The notes beneath the pieces were generated by a model, which worked only from the letters and a program-made list of their open reading frames with translations, was not told where the DNA came from and did not search any database. Source: Eubacterium oxidoreducens (GTDB lineage: Bacteria > Bacillota > Clostridia > Lachnospirales > Lachnospiraceae). Taken from it: DNA of 64,000 nucleotides. Positions 8,971-17,204 of this stretch are shown here, piece after piece (position 1 is the stretch's first letter; the number at the start of each line of letters is the position of its first letter). The position numbers and the translations under genes were made by a program. Location: the NCBI RefSeq assembly GCF_900104415.1, contig NZ_FMXR01000007.1, forward strand, positions 62,001 through 126,000. The letters run 5' to 3'.

Positions 8971-9633
8971 ATGAAATTTGCAATTGTAAATGACACAACG
9001 CTAAGATGTATGATTACCGAGCAGGAGATGGATGAGCTTGGATTTGAACTGGAGGATATTATCAGTGATACAGAGCGTGCACAGGACTTTCTGCATCTTA
9101 TTTTAGAGGATGCTGAGGAAGAAACCGGATTTCGCATGGGCGAACGGGCAACAGTATCCATGGAAGCAACGATGCTGCCAGGGAAGGGACTTTCATTGCT
9201 GATTTATGATGGTTCTCCAACGGCAACAACCGTAAAGGAGAAGATTCGTCGTTTTCATGATGCGATATTAGATTATGCGAAATTAAATGAAGAATTCGAT
9301 CTGGAGCAAACGGTATCGAAGAAGGAACAGGATGGATTCTTAAAACTGATTGGTGATAAGGTTATGATTGGTTTTCCTTCTTTAAATCTACTGATAGAAT
9401 ATTGCCGTAATGTTTTGGAGGATGGTATTTGCAGTACGGCTTATAAGCTTGATGATGAATACTATCTGGTAATCAAGGCTGAATTTACCAGTGAGCAGTA
9501 TCGTCATATTGGCGGGCTTGCGTTGGAATTTGGACAAAATCTTGAGAGTGGGCGCAATGTAATTGCCTATTTGGAAGAACATGGTGAAGTGCTGATTGAA
9601 AAGGATGCAATTGCAAGACTTCAAAGCCTGTAA
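8971..9633 (+). CDS. mecA: Adaptor protein MecA
   Basis: A 220-residue protein from ATG 8971 (AAAGGTGGTG ribosome site upstream; the longer frame from 8935 has no good site). The N-terminal domain 'MKFAIVNDTTLRCMITEQEMDELGFELEDI' and the acidic linker are typical of MecA. The C-terminal domain (about 120-220) binds the N-domain of ClpC. MecA delivers substrates such as ComK (in Bacillus) to the ClpCP protease and helps assemble ClpC. It lies 39 bp after the methyltransferase gene and is closed by a strong terminator. The clients in this organism are unknown. Confidence 0.93.
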   Translation: MKFAIVNDTTLRCMITEQEMDELGFELEDIISDTERAQDFLHLILEDAEEETGFRMGERATVSMEATMLPGKGLSLLIYDGSPTATTVKEKIRRFHDAILDYAKLNEEFDLEQTVSKKEQDGFLKLIGDKVMIGFPSLNLLIEYCRNVLEDGICSTAYKLDDEYYLVIKAEFTSEQYRHIGGLALEFGQNLESGRNVIAYLEEHGEVLIEKDAIARLQSL

Positions 9634-9646
9634 AGAATCAGAAGAG

Positions 9647-9700
9647 AAAAAGCCTTTAAGATGAGGGGAAATGCCCTGTCTTAAAGGCTTTTATTTGTTT
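9647..9700 (+). terminator. Rho-independent terminator after mecA
   Basis: AAAAGCCTTTAAGA ... TCTTAAAGGCTTTT stem closing a short GC loop, followed by ATTTGTTTT. It starts 14 bp after the mecA stop. Confidence 0.9.
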
Positions 9701-9754
9701 TGGGGAAAGGGAGGACCATGTTAGGACTAATGACTCAGTGCGAAAATTCGCGAA

Positions 9755-9806
9755 ACACAATATATAGTATTTTGCGATTGACAATAGTACAAGTTGTGGA
9801 TATAAT
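9755..9806 (+). promoter_or_regulatory. nrdGD promoter with NrdR-box-like operator
   Basis: TTGACA (9778-9783), exactly 17 bp, then TATAAT (9801-9806): a consensus sigma-A promoter about 37 bp before the nrdG start. Immediately upstream, ACACAATATATAGTAT (9755-9770) matches the NrdR box pattern ACACWATATATWGTGT at 14 of 16 positions. NrdR represses ribonucleotide reductase genes when (d)ATP is high. Only one box was recognised, whereas two are usual. Confidence 0.75.
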
Positions 9807-9842
9807 TTTCACAGAGGCTATAATTGAGAGCGGAGGCATATT

Positions 9843-10373
9843 ATGAAGGAATTGTACATGCATCTTGCCGGAATCGTGGCGCATTCCATGGTTGACGGAC
9901 CGGGAGTTCGAATGAGCATCTTCTTTCAGGGATGCATACACGCTTGTGATGGCTGTCATAATCCGGATACGTGGGATGTGGAAGGCGGCGAATATGTCAG
10001 TGTTCAGTCGGTCATTGATAAGATGAGAAAAACAAGATATCTAGATGGCATCACATTGTCGGGAGGCGATCCATTTGTGCAGGCGCAAGCAGCTTTGGCC
10101 ATTGCGCAAGCGGCTAAGGAGATGGGACTTTCGGTATGGGTTTATACAGGATGGACGTTGGAAGAGCTTCTTGCAGGAAAAGCAGGAGATGCGGCAATTG
10201 AAGCACTCAATTATGTGGACGTATTGGTAGATGGGAGATTTGTATTGGGCCTCAAATCCTCAGAATGCATTTATCGGGGGAGCACAAATCAAAGGTTGAT
10301 TGATATTGTGGAAAGTTTACGAAGTGGAAAAAGCGTGGAGATTAGGGAAGAAAGGGAATGTTATGAGTATTGA
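9843..10373 (+). CDS. nrdG: Anaerobic ribonucleoside-triphosphate reductase activating protein
   Basis: A 176-residue radical-SAM enzyme. 'CIHACDGCHNP' supplies the CX3CX2C iron-sulfur motif (about residues 30-37), and 'GITLSGGDPF' is the SAM-binding GGDP segment. NrdG uses a [4Fe-4S] cluster and SAM to generate the glycyl radical on NrdD, needed for dNTP synthesis without oxygen. GCGGAGG lies before the ATG. Its last 11 bp overlap nrdD. The order nrdG-nrdD is the reverse of the E. coli nrdDG order but the pair is complete. Confidence 0.95.
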   Translation: MKELYMHLAGIVAHSMVDGPGVRMSIFFQGCIHACDGCHNPDTWDVEGGEYVSVQSVIDKMRKTRYLDGITLSGGDPFVQAQAALAIAQAAKEMGLSVWVYTGWTLEELLAGKAGDAAIEALNYVDVLVDGRFVLGLKSSECIYRGSTNQRLIDIVESLRSGKSVEIREERECYEY

Positions 10374-12771
10374 AACAGTAATCAAACGAAACGGCGCCAG
10401 GGTATCATTTGATATCACCAAGATTGAAAATGCAGTTGCGAAGGCTTTTTTGGCAACCGGAGAAATTGATGCCAGAGAGGTGTCAGCCGTTTCTAGAGCA
10501 GCAAGTATTATGGCGACAACAGGATCGGATGAAGCGCAGGGGAGTATCCTTAGCGTAGAACAGATTCAAGACAAAGTTGAGCAGATTCTGATGACTTTGG
10601 GGTATCCGAATACTGCGAAGGCCTATATCTTATATCGTTCCGAACGAAAGAAGATTCGTGAGACGAAAAAGACCTTGCTCGATTATAAGAAACTGGTAAA
10701 TGATTATATTGGCGCGGAAAAGGATTGGCGAGTAAAAGAGAATTCGACCGTGACTTTAAGTGTCGGAGGATTGATTTTATCCAATTCCGGTGCGATTACA
10801 GCGAATTATTGGTTGACCGAAGTTTATGATGATGAGATTGCACAGGCACATCGTAAATGTTTTTTGCATTTGCACGATCTTTCCATGCTCACCGGCTATT
10901 GCGCAGGATGGAGCTTGAAACAGTTGATTCAGGAGGGACTTGGCGGTGTTGCCGGACGAATTACCAGTGCCCCGGCAAAACATCTTAGCACATTGTGCAA
11001 CCAGATGGTGAACTTCCTTGGAATTATGCAAAATGAATGGGCAGGAGCACAGGCATTTTCATCCTTTGATACGTATCTTGCGCCGTTTGTTAAGATTGAT
11101 AATCTGGATTATGCAGAAGTAAAGCAGTGCATTCAATCCTTTATTTACGGCGTAAATACCCCATCTCGCTGGGGAACGCAGGCACCGTTTACAAATGTTA
11201 CATTGGATTGGACGGTTCCGGATGATATGAAGAATCTTAAGGCGATTATTGGTGGCGAGGAACAGGACTTTACTTACGGAGAATGTAAGAAAGAAATGGA
11301 TATGATCAATAAGGCGTTTATTGAGATTATGATTGAAGGTGATGCGAATGGAAGAGGGTTCCAATATCCGATTCCGACCTATTCCATCACAAGAGATTTT
11401 GACTGGAGCGAGACAGAGAATAACAAGCTTCTCTTTGAAATGACGGCAAAGTATGGAACTCCATATTTTTCTAACTATGTCAATTCCGATATGAATCCTT
11501 CGGATGTTAGAAGTATGTGTTGCAGACTTCGTCTTGATCTTCGTGAGCTTCGCAAGAAGGGCGGCGGATATTTTGGTTCCGGAGAAAGTACCGGTTCGAT
11601 CGGTGTTGTTACATTAAATCTTCCAAGAATGGCTTATATGTCAGAAACGAAGGAAGATTTCTATGGAATGCTTGATCACTATATGGATATCGCGGCGCGT
11701 TCGCTGGATATGAAGCGTCAGGTTATTACACGACTTTTGGATGAGGGACTGTATCCATATACAAAGCGTTATCTGGGCAAATTTGATGACCATTTTTCAA
11801 CCATTGGTCTTGTTGGTATGAATGAAGTGATTGAGAATGCAAAATGGCTGAGCGGTACAATTGTGGAAGAAGAAGGTCATGCATTTGCGATTGAATGCTT
11901 AAATCATATGCGAGAGCGCCTTTCGGATTATCAGGAACAGTACAATGCACTCTTTAATCTTGAAGCAACGCCGGCAGAGTCAACAACTTACAGATTTGCC
12001 AAGCATGATACAGAAGAATTTCCGGATATTATCACAGCTGCAGGTGAGGGTGAGACCCCGTATTATACGAACAGCACACATCTCCCGGTTGGATATACGG
12101 ATGATATTTTTGACGCGCTTGAGATTGAAGATGATTTGCAGACGCTCTATACGAGTGGAACTGTATTTCATGGTTTTATTGGACAAAATCTTCCGGACTG
12201 GAGAACAGCAGCAACACTTGTAAAGAAGATTTCGGACAATTTCCGATTGCCGTATTATACAATTTCGCCGACTTATTCGGTATGTGCAGAACATGGTTAT
12301 ATTTCCGGCGAACATTTTGTATGTCCGACTTGCGGAAGAGAGGCGGAAGTCTACTCTAGAATTACCGGCTATTATCGTCCGGTGAAGAACTGGAACGATG
12401 GTAAGGTTTCTGAATATAAGAACAGAAAGACTTATAAGAAAATTGAAATCACCGGCAGTAAATCCGCTGGAAAGGATGAAGTAAGCAATAATACGGCAGC
12501 AGTTCAGGATGCATTAAGCGAGTCGGTAGAAGGATTTAATATTCTCCTTGCTACAAAGACTTGTCCGAACTGTGAGGTTGCAAAGCATGCGCTTGAAGGT
12601 GCAAATATTGAATATCGTGTGGTTTACGCAGAGGAACAGGAAGGCGCTGAGCTTGCAAAAGAGTATAGCATCTTATCGGCACCGACATTATTGGTACCTA
12701 ATGAGGGCGGATATGTGACATATTCTAATGTTAGCAATATTATGGGATATGTAAAAAAAGTTGCCGGATAA
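10363..12771 (+). CDS. nrdD: Anaerobic ribonucleoside-triphosphate reductase with fused glutaredoxin-like domain
   Basis: An 802-residue class III reductase (start ATG 10363 with AAAGGGAATGTT upstream). Residues about 1-95 form an ATP-cone (IKRNGARVSFD). The catalytic barrel carries 'GSGESTGSIGVVTLNLPR'. A zinc-type cysteine cluster 'CAEHG...CPTCG' precedes the glycyl-radical region 'SRITGYYRPVKNWNDGK' (about residues 667-685). Beyond the normal end, about residues 710-802 form a thioredoxin-fold domain with a CPNC motif (734-737) and the 'APTLLV' cis-proline segment, i.e. a fused glutaredoxin/NrdH-like redoxin. Redoxin-dependent class III enzymes are known, and this fusion suggests the enzyme carries its own reductant instead of using formate. 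It reduces NTPs to dNTPs in anoxia. Confidence 0.94.
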   Translation: MSIETVIKRNGARVSFDITKIENAVAKAFLATGEIDAREVSAVSRAASIMATTGSDEAQGSILSVEQIQDKVEQILMTLGYPNTAKAYILYRSERKKIRETKKTLLDYKKLVNDYIGAEKDWRVKENSTVTLSVGGLILSNSGAITANYWLTEVYDDEIAQAHRKCFLHLHDLSMLTGYCAGWSLKQLIQEGLGGVAGRITSAPAKHLSTLCNQMVNFLGIMQNEWAGAQAFSSFDTYLAPFVKIDNLDYAEVKQCIQSFIYGVNTPSRWGTQAPFTNVTLDWTVPDDMKNLKAIIGGEEQDFTYGECKKEMDMINKAFIEIMIEGDANGRGFQYPIPTYSITRDFDWSETENNKLLFEMTAKYGTPYFSNYVNSDMNPSDVRSMCCRLRLDLRELRKKGGGYFGSGESTGSIGVVTLNLPRMAYMSETKEDFYGMLDHYMDIAARSLDMKRQVITRLLDEGLYPYTKRYLGKFDDHFSTIGLVGMNEVIENAKWLSGTIVEEEGHAFAIECLNHMRERLSDYQEQYNALFNLEATPAESTTYRFAKHDTEEFPDIITAAGEGETPYYTNSTHLPVGYTDDIFDALEIEDDLQTLYTSGTVFHGFIGQNLPDWRTAATLVKKISDNFRLPYYTISPTYSVCAEHGYISGEHFVCPTCGREAEVYSRITGYYRPVKNWNDGKVSEYKNRKTYKKIEITGSKSAGKDEVSNNTAAVQDALSESVEGFNILLATKTCPNCEVAKHALEGANIEYRVVYAEEQEGAELAKEYSILSAPTLLVPNEGGYVTYSNVSNIMGYVKKVAG

Positions 12772-12813
12772 GGAACACCGGGTTAAAAAAATGAAAAAAA
12801 TAGAAAATTTATA

Positions 12814-12842
12814 TTGACATTACTTACGCGGTTTGATATTAT
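12814..12842 (+). promoter_or_regulatory. Promoter of tRNA-Leu
   Basis: TTGACA (12814-12819), 17 bp, TATTAT (12837-12842); an overlapping TATAAT lies at 12840-12845. It is about 40 bp upstream of the tRNA, as expected for a stable-RNA promoter. Confidence 0.75.
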
Positions 12843-12882
12843 AATCAAGTCGCGTGAGTGACACGAACTTAATAAGGTTCAT

Positions 12883-12966
12883 GCGGAAGTGTCGGAACTG
12901 GCAGACGAGCAAGACTAAGGATCTTGTGATCGCAAGATCGTGTGGGTTCAAGTCCCATCTTCCGCA
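12883..12966 (+). tRNA. tRNA-Leu (anticodon AAG)
   Basis: An 84-nt class II tRNA. The acceptor GCGGAAG pairs with CTTCCGC (12959-12965), discriminator A, and CCA is not encoded. The D arm is followed by the anticodon stem CAAGA/TCTTG enclosing the 7-base loop CTAAGGA, giving anticodon AAG after U33. A long variable arm (GATCGCAAGATC) and the T arm GTGGG-TTCAAGT-CCCAT complete it. Leucine is assigned from anticodon AAG (reads CUU) and the long arm. A34 in a leucine tRNA would be expected to need deamination to inosine; such tRNAs occur in Firmicutes. Confidence 0.93.
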
Positions 12967-12976
12967 TTATTATTTT

Positions 12977-13009
12977 AGAACTAAGGTGCATGCCTTAGTT
13001 CTTTTTTTA
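12977..13009 (+). terminator. Terminator after tRNA-Leu
   Basis: AGAACTAAGG (12977-12986) pairs with CCTTAGTTCT (12993-13002), followed by seven T. The flanking sequence is repeated inverted at 13022-13041 (GATGCACC.TAGTTCTAAAATAA), so the terminator is part of a larger imperfect palindrome. Confidence 0.88.
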
Positions 13010-13500
13010 TTTATAAACAGATGCACCTAGTTCTAAAATAACAGGCCGAGGAGTCCCTTGAACCCATGGGTTCAAGGTCTCCTCGACCTGGCGGTCTTCG
13101 TCGGTCGGTTCGGTGGGAAAAAGGTCCACCGGACCTTTTTCTATTTCCACCTCACCCCATCTTCCGCACGGATGGGACTCCCACTAAAAGAAAGCAATCT
13201 GCAGTCGGGTGGGGCGCGGTCGTCCGGTGGACGACCCTTGCGAAGCGAGGAGCGCCGACCGAGGCGTGTTCCAACACGCCGAGAATCAAGTCCCATAGTT
13301 TTGGGTTGGTATATCCCTCATTACTAAAACTGGGAAAAATTAGGTTTCATCTATTATTTGGAACGAGTTGGAACTGATTACTTAATTTTTTTTCGTGTTA
13401 TAGTTTGCTATAGGAATGGAGTTTCAGAGTATGAGAAAAAGACATAAGTTAATATCAGTTTGTCATTGTACCAAGGATTGTAGTATGATTATTAGCGTAT
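13010..13500. other. Gene-free, GC-rich structured region downstream of tRNA-Leu
   Basis: No convincing gene. The part to about 13310 is much richer in G+C than its surroundings and consists of strong palindromes: a stem around CCTTGAACCCATGGGTTCAAGG (about 13051-13084), AAAAAGGTCC..GGACCTTTTT (about 13117-13142), GTCGTCCGGTGGACGAC (about 13217-13233) and GGCGTGTTCCAACACGCC (about 13262-13280). It contains an exact 13-bp copy of the tRNA 3' end (CCCATCTTCCGCA, 13156-13168). Two overlapping open frames here show no protein-like features. From 13320 to 13500 the sequence is AT-rich without recognisable signals. Confidence 0.6.
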
Positions 13501-13566
13501 TTAACTCAGTCGGAGAAATCCCCCACCTCTAAGCGTTAGCGTAGGTGGGGGGGTATGACAAACTAT
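13501..13566. repeat. Palindromic insertion inside dispersed-repeat copy 1
   Basis: TTAACTCAGTCGG (13501-13513) is the left arm of the dispersed repeat. It is separated from the rest by an insert whose core is the hairpin CCCCCACCT (13520-13528) / AGGTGGGGG (13543-13551), resembling the foldback ends of IS200/IS605 elements. The target bases ACTCAGTCGG recur at 13567-13576. Confidence 0.55.
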
Positions 13567-13692
13567 ACTCAGTCGGGGTACAAGCTCCGACTGAGTTAAA
13601 CGCTCCGCGAGGATGCGCACGGATTCGGACAGGAATTTGTCTGCTGAAGCAGACCCGAATCCGGCGCGCAAGACTCGCGAGCGAGTCTTGAC
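13567..13692. repeat. Dispersed 126-bp multi-hairpin repeat, copy 1
   Basis: This copy matches 20217-20342 at 125 of 126 positions (single C/T difference at the first loop). It contains three stems: ACTCAGTCGG/CCGACTGAGT, GGATTCGG/CCGAATCC enclosing GTCTGCTGAAGCAGAC, and CAAGACTCGCGAGCGAGTCTTG. There is no coding capacity. It behaves like a non-autonomous mobile or REP-like element. Confidence 0.9.
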
Positions 13693-13823
13693 AACCGTAA
13701 TAGAAAAGTTAGATAACGTTGTTTGAAGGTTTAGGAAACAAGGATAATAGACGATATAAAAGATGAAGGCAGCGGAAATAGTACCAAAAAGGATTTTGGG
13801 TAAGTCTACAGGGAGGTAGCGTT

Positions 13824-14747
13824 ATGAATATTCCGTTTGTTAAGCAGGCAACATATTTGTCACAGACGACAACTATGCAAAATCAATTATCCAATCAACC
13901 TTCAAGTCAGTCAAAGGAGTCTACAAAGCAGCTCAAGGATCGGCTGCAGGAATTGAAGCGCACACCGGTTCAAAATGAGAAAGCTTATGTAGGTACGTCC
14001 GTCAATAAACAAAACGGTTATCTTGACTTGACTTCTACATCCACGACCAAGAAAAACGAATCTTATAAAAAACCAACAAGTTACAATTATAAAGAAGTTG
14101 CAACAAAGATATTGCGAGCCAAAACGTCAATCAGCGCAGGGCAGGCAGTTATTGCAGCAAAACGAAAGATTTCACAGATTAAGCGGCAGATTGCAGCCGG
14201 AGACGGAGATGCTGAGGAGTTACAGGTGGCATTATCGCATGCAAAGCGTATGGAGATTGTGGCGAAAAAAAAGAAGCGTCATTTGGAATTGGAAGAACTG
14301 GTAGAGCATACACAAAAACAGGATGAAAAATTACAAAAGCAGGAAGATGCTGCGGCAGAAATAAAAAATTGCTTGTTGGATGAGGCAAAAGAAGAAATTA
14401 CAAAGCAAGAGGATGCAATCTTTAAAGAGCGTGAGAATATGCTGGCGCAAGCGGTACAAGAGTATCCGGAGCAAATGCTCGACGAAATGAATGAGATGAT
14501 AGCGGAATATGGAGAAGAAGAATTAAAAGAACTAGAAGAACTATCGGAGATATTTGACCAAATGGAAATTGTGGATCCGCATATGAGCGAAGAAGGATTA
14601 GAAAAACTAAAACGTAAGCATCGCTCATCGGAACAAAAAGATATCGTGAAAGCAGATATGGAATATTTAAAAGATATGATACATATTGCGCAGGAAAAAG
14701 GTAGCCAAAGCATGGGCAGCGCAATGGGAATTAATATTCAGGCATGA
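13824..14747 (+). CDS. Hypothetical charged coiled-coil protein
   Basis: A 307-residue protein. ATG 13824 has GGGAGGT 6 bp upstream. Residues 1-90 are low-complexity, rich in S/T/Q/N (QNQLSNQPSSQSKES). About 90-290 are almost entirely predicted helix, with 'ATKILRAKTSISAGQAVIAAKRKISQIKRQIAAGDGDAEELQVALSHAKRMEIVAKKKKRH' as the most protein-family-like stretch, then long Glu/Lys-rich coiled coil (QKQDEKLQKQED; EELKELEELSEIF). No signal peptide or membrane helix, so it is probably cytoplasmic. I do not recognise a function; similar proteins are common hypotheticals in Lachnospiraceae. It is a single-gene unit closed by a strong hairpin. Confidence 0.7.
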   Translation: MNIPFVKQATYLSQTTTMQNQLSNQPSSQSKESTKQLKDRLQELKRTPVQNEKAYVGTSVNKQNGYLDLTSTSTTKKNESYKKPTSYNYKEVATKILRAKTSISAGQAVIAAKRKISQIKRQIAAGDGDAEELQVALSHAKRMEIVAKKKKRHLELEELVEHTQKQDEKLQKQEDAAAEIKNCLLDEAKEEITKQEDAIFKERENMLAQAVQEYPEQMLDEMNEMIAEYGEEELKELEELSEIFDQMEIVDPHMSEEGLEKLKRKHRSSEQKDIVKADMEYLKDMIHIAQEKGSQSMGSAMGINIQA

Positions 14748-14773
14748 TGGAAATGAAACGTTGAACATACAAC

Positions 14774-14846
14774 AAAGAGCTGCGAGATTACCGATAAAAT
14801 TGTGAGGGGGGAGTAAAAAAACGGTAATTTCGCAGCTCTTTAAAAA
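14774..14846 (+). terminator. Long-stem terminator with large purine-rich loop
   Basis: AAGAGCTGCGAGATTACCG (about 14774-14793) pairs almost perfectly with CGGTAATTTCGCAGCTCTT (14822-14840), followed by TAAAAA. The loop of about 28 nt contains GTGAGGGGGGAG. It serves as terminator for the coiled-coil gene; the exposed G-rich loop is unusual. Confidence 0.7.
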
Positions 14847-15108
14847 GAGGGAGAATTGTAAATCTTTTCGATTTACGAGATTATGAAAAAGTTTTATATA
14901 TGCAAGGCTGTCCCAAGCGTTAAAGTCGATTGGTCGACAGCTTCTGCAATTGTTCGAGGAATATGTTTCCTTCGATGGTTATACTATAGCGGCTTAATGT
15001 GAATGATAAGTGATTATTGTAGGAAGAATTTTTGAAATAAAATGAAAGAAATGTGAAAATAAATCAGACAGGTGCAAGAGGCAACGTCTTATATCGTTTA
15101 AGAAAAAG
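14847..15108. other. Intergenic region without recognised gene
   Basis: AT-rich sequence between two convergent transcription units. I see short imperfect repeats (GTCGATTGGTCGAC, about 14926-14939) but no ORF with a ribosome site and no RNA family I can name. Confidence 0.4.
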
Positions 15109-15150
15109 AAGGAGACATCAAGACGTTTTTTATCGTCTAGGTGTCTCCTT
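15109..15150 (-). terminator. Terminator of the chemoreceptor gene
   Basis: AAGGAGACA..AGACG (15109-15125) pairs with CGTCT..TGTCTCCTT (15134-15150). On the minus strand it is followed by TTCTTTTTCTT. It lies 15 bp beyond the stop of the minus-strand chemoreceptor. Confidence 0.8.
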
Positions 15151-15164
15151 CAAGGTTTTATGAG

Positions 15165-16955
15165 TTATTCTTCTGGCACTTCAGTTGCTGTGGCTTCCGT
15201 CTGGAATTTGGAGGTCGTTTCGATAAAGGAGTTGGCAATTTCTCTGTTTTCTGTCACGTCACTATTGATTTGCGTGATTTCGCCAACAAGCATGGTGGTG
15301 TTTTCGGCAGCTGTGGTAACAGCTCCGCTACTTTGACCAACCACGCCGGAAACTTCTTCAAATGAATTTACCATGTTATTAATGATATTATTCAAGGTTT
15401 CTGTTTTCTGAGCAAATTCAATCATTTTGGTATTGATATATGCAGCATCATTTTGATATTGCTGACCGGAGTCGACGAAGGTTGTATAGTCATTAAGAAT
15501 GGTTTCGTCGATGTAGGTGATGATAGCATTTGCACTGTCAACTAAGTGATTTACACTAGTTACAACCATGTTATTGATTTCTTGAATATTGTTGGCAGTT
15601 TCACGAGAAGAGTTTGCCAAAGCACTGATTTCATCTGCGACAACGGCAAATCCCTTACCGGCCTCTCCAGCTCTTGCCGCCTCAATAGAAGCGTTTAATG
15701 CTAACAGATTGGTTTGGCTGGAAATGCTGAGAATATCTTCGGTTAAAGATTGTACCTGTGTTACGCTTTCAGAATCTTTAATTGCTTGTTTCAAGGTGTC
15801 ACTGATATCCGCAATGTAGGAGGTTGTTTCGCTGAGATTCTTTTCAGCGGTATCTTTCATTTCGTTCGCACGCTGATTCATTTCATTGGAATACTCTAAG
15901 ATTTCATCTGCATTTTCTGCAATGGTTGAGACATCGTGATCGGCATCAAGAGCCTGTGTCTTTACCGCATCCATGTGTGAGGATACTTCACCCATCGTAG
16001 CAGAAAGTTCTTCCATAACTGCAGAAATGTCTGTTGCATTGGCATTTGAATTTGAAACATTTGACAGGATGTTGTTTACGATTGTGTTCATCTGTCCCGA
16101 ATTGTCTTTTAACTGTAACATAACATTTTGCAGGGTTTCCATAAGAAGGTTAATACCAGAGCATAAAGCACCGATTTCGTCACCGCTGAATACTTGAAGT
16201 CTTGCGGCAAGGTCACCTTTGTTCTCGTCAATACTCTTTAAGATATGCTCTAAGTCTTTGTGTGCAATACGAAGAGGCTTGGTAACGGCTCTGTAGACAA
16301 CAAGTACAACAAGTGCAGAAATTGCAATAATGATAACAATACAAATCAAAGTAATGATTTTGGAAATGTTATAGGTCTTCTTTTGCGTTTCGATGGTGGC
16401 TACGATTTCCGTAGTGTTTGCTTCTGCTAATGTTGAAATATCTGCTTCAACTGCTACTCCGGCAAATGTCAAATCATTGTTTGCTAAGGTAATGGCAGCT
16501 TCGATGTTTCCGGAAGTCGCATCTGAAACTGCCTGATTATATAAAGTCATAAAGGTTTCATAATCTGCTTTTAATGTTTCATAAGCAGTTTCTTCATCTG
16601 AGCTTTGTGTATAATCAGCATATTCTTCGACGGCTGTATTCGTGGCTTCAATAGCGGATTCGATATCTCCCGAAATGTGCTCTAAAGTATCGGCATTATC
16701 ATTTAAACAATAGGCAAATATCAATTTTTGAAGAACCTGAAATTGTGTTCCGATGGTATCGATGTGGTCTAGTGAAGCGATACTGACATCTTCAATCTGT
16801 TCGCTGGCAGTTTGTACTTTGTTAAGCAATATAGAACTCAAAAGACATGCAACGATTCCGATAATTGCAAGAATACTGATTGGTACAAGTAGTTTGCTTT
16901 GAACGCTTCTTCCTTTTTGCATATTTTTTGGACTGCTAGATGGTTTCTTTTTCAT
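15165..16955 (-). CDS. Methyl-accepting chemotaxis protein
   Basis: A 596-residue chemoreceptor. ATG 16955 follows GGGAGG; an ATG 4 bp upstream is out of frame. It has a basic N-terminus, TM1 (about 22-42), an extracytoplasmic helical domain of about 160 residues resembling a four-helix-bundle sensor, TM2 (about 203-228), HAMP, and a long cytoplasmic coiled coil. The strictly conserved hairpin tip is seen as '[20 protein letters not shown]' (near residue 420), which docks CheA and CheW. It lies alone on the minus strand. No other chemotaxis genes adjoin it, but two more receptors and an HPt protein are in this window. The ligand is unknown. Confidence 0.95.
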   Translation of the reverse strand: MKKKPSSSPKNMQKGRSVQSKLLVPISILAIIGIVACLLSSILLNKVQTASEQIEDVSIASLDHIDTIGTQFQVLQKLIFAYCLNDNADTLEHISGDIESAIEATNTAVEEYADYTQSSDEETAYETLKADYETFMTLYNQAVSDATSGNIEAAITLANNDLTFAGVAVEADISTLAEANTTEIVATIETQKKTYNISKIITLICIVIIIAISALVVLVVYRAVTKPLRIAHKDLEHILKSIDENKGDLAARLQVFSGDEIGALCSGINLLMETLQNVMLQLKDNSGQMNTIVNNILSNVSNSNANATDISAVMEELSATMGEVSSHMDAVKTQALDADHDVSTIAENADEILEYSNEMNQRANEMKDTAEKNLSETTSYIADISDTLKQAIKDSESVTQVQSLTEDILSISSQTNLLALNASIEAARAGEAGKGFAVVADEISALANSSRETANNIQEINNMVVTSVNHLVDSANAIITYIDETILNDYTTFVDSGQQYQNDAAYINTKMIEFAQKTETLNNIINNMVNSFEEVSGVVGQSSGAVTTAAENTTMLVGEITQINSDVTENREIANSFIETTSKFQTEATATEVPEE

Positions 16956-17141
16956 GCATTTTACCTCCCTTTGCACTAACAATATAGTAATATATTACCA
17001 TAAAAAAAGAGGAGTGTCAGCAGAGAGGCTCTATAAAGTAAAATTTTATCTTTTTTTTCTAAGATAATTGTACGTTTTATATAAAGTTAGAGCTTCAGGT
17101 AGAGTTGGACTACAAAAATAGTACTTATGTAACAAAAAATA

Positions 17142-17170
17142 TTGACTTTTATTTGTATGCAAAGTAAGAT
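17142..17170 (+). promoter_or_regulatory. Promoter of secreted C1 protease gene
   Basis: TTGACT (17142-17147), 17 bp, TAAGAT (17165-17170), about 35 bp upstream of the start codon. Confidence 0.6.
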
Positions 17171-17204
17171 GATACCACTATAAAGAAAATGAGGGTGATT
17201 GATT

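Noticed and set aside
13058-13377. Two overlapping plus-strand open frames of 89 and 103 codons in the GC-rich block
   Set aside because: They overlap each other, have no ribosome sites, and their sequence reflects palindromic GC-rich DNA rather than protein.
14279-14713. Minus-strand open frames opposite the coiled-coil gene (Ser/Phe-rich)
   Set aside because: Ser/Phe/Cys-rich sequence is the expected reverse complement of a Glu/Lys-rich coiled coil; no ribosome site.
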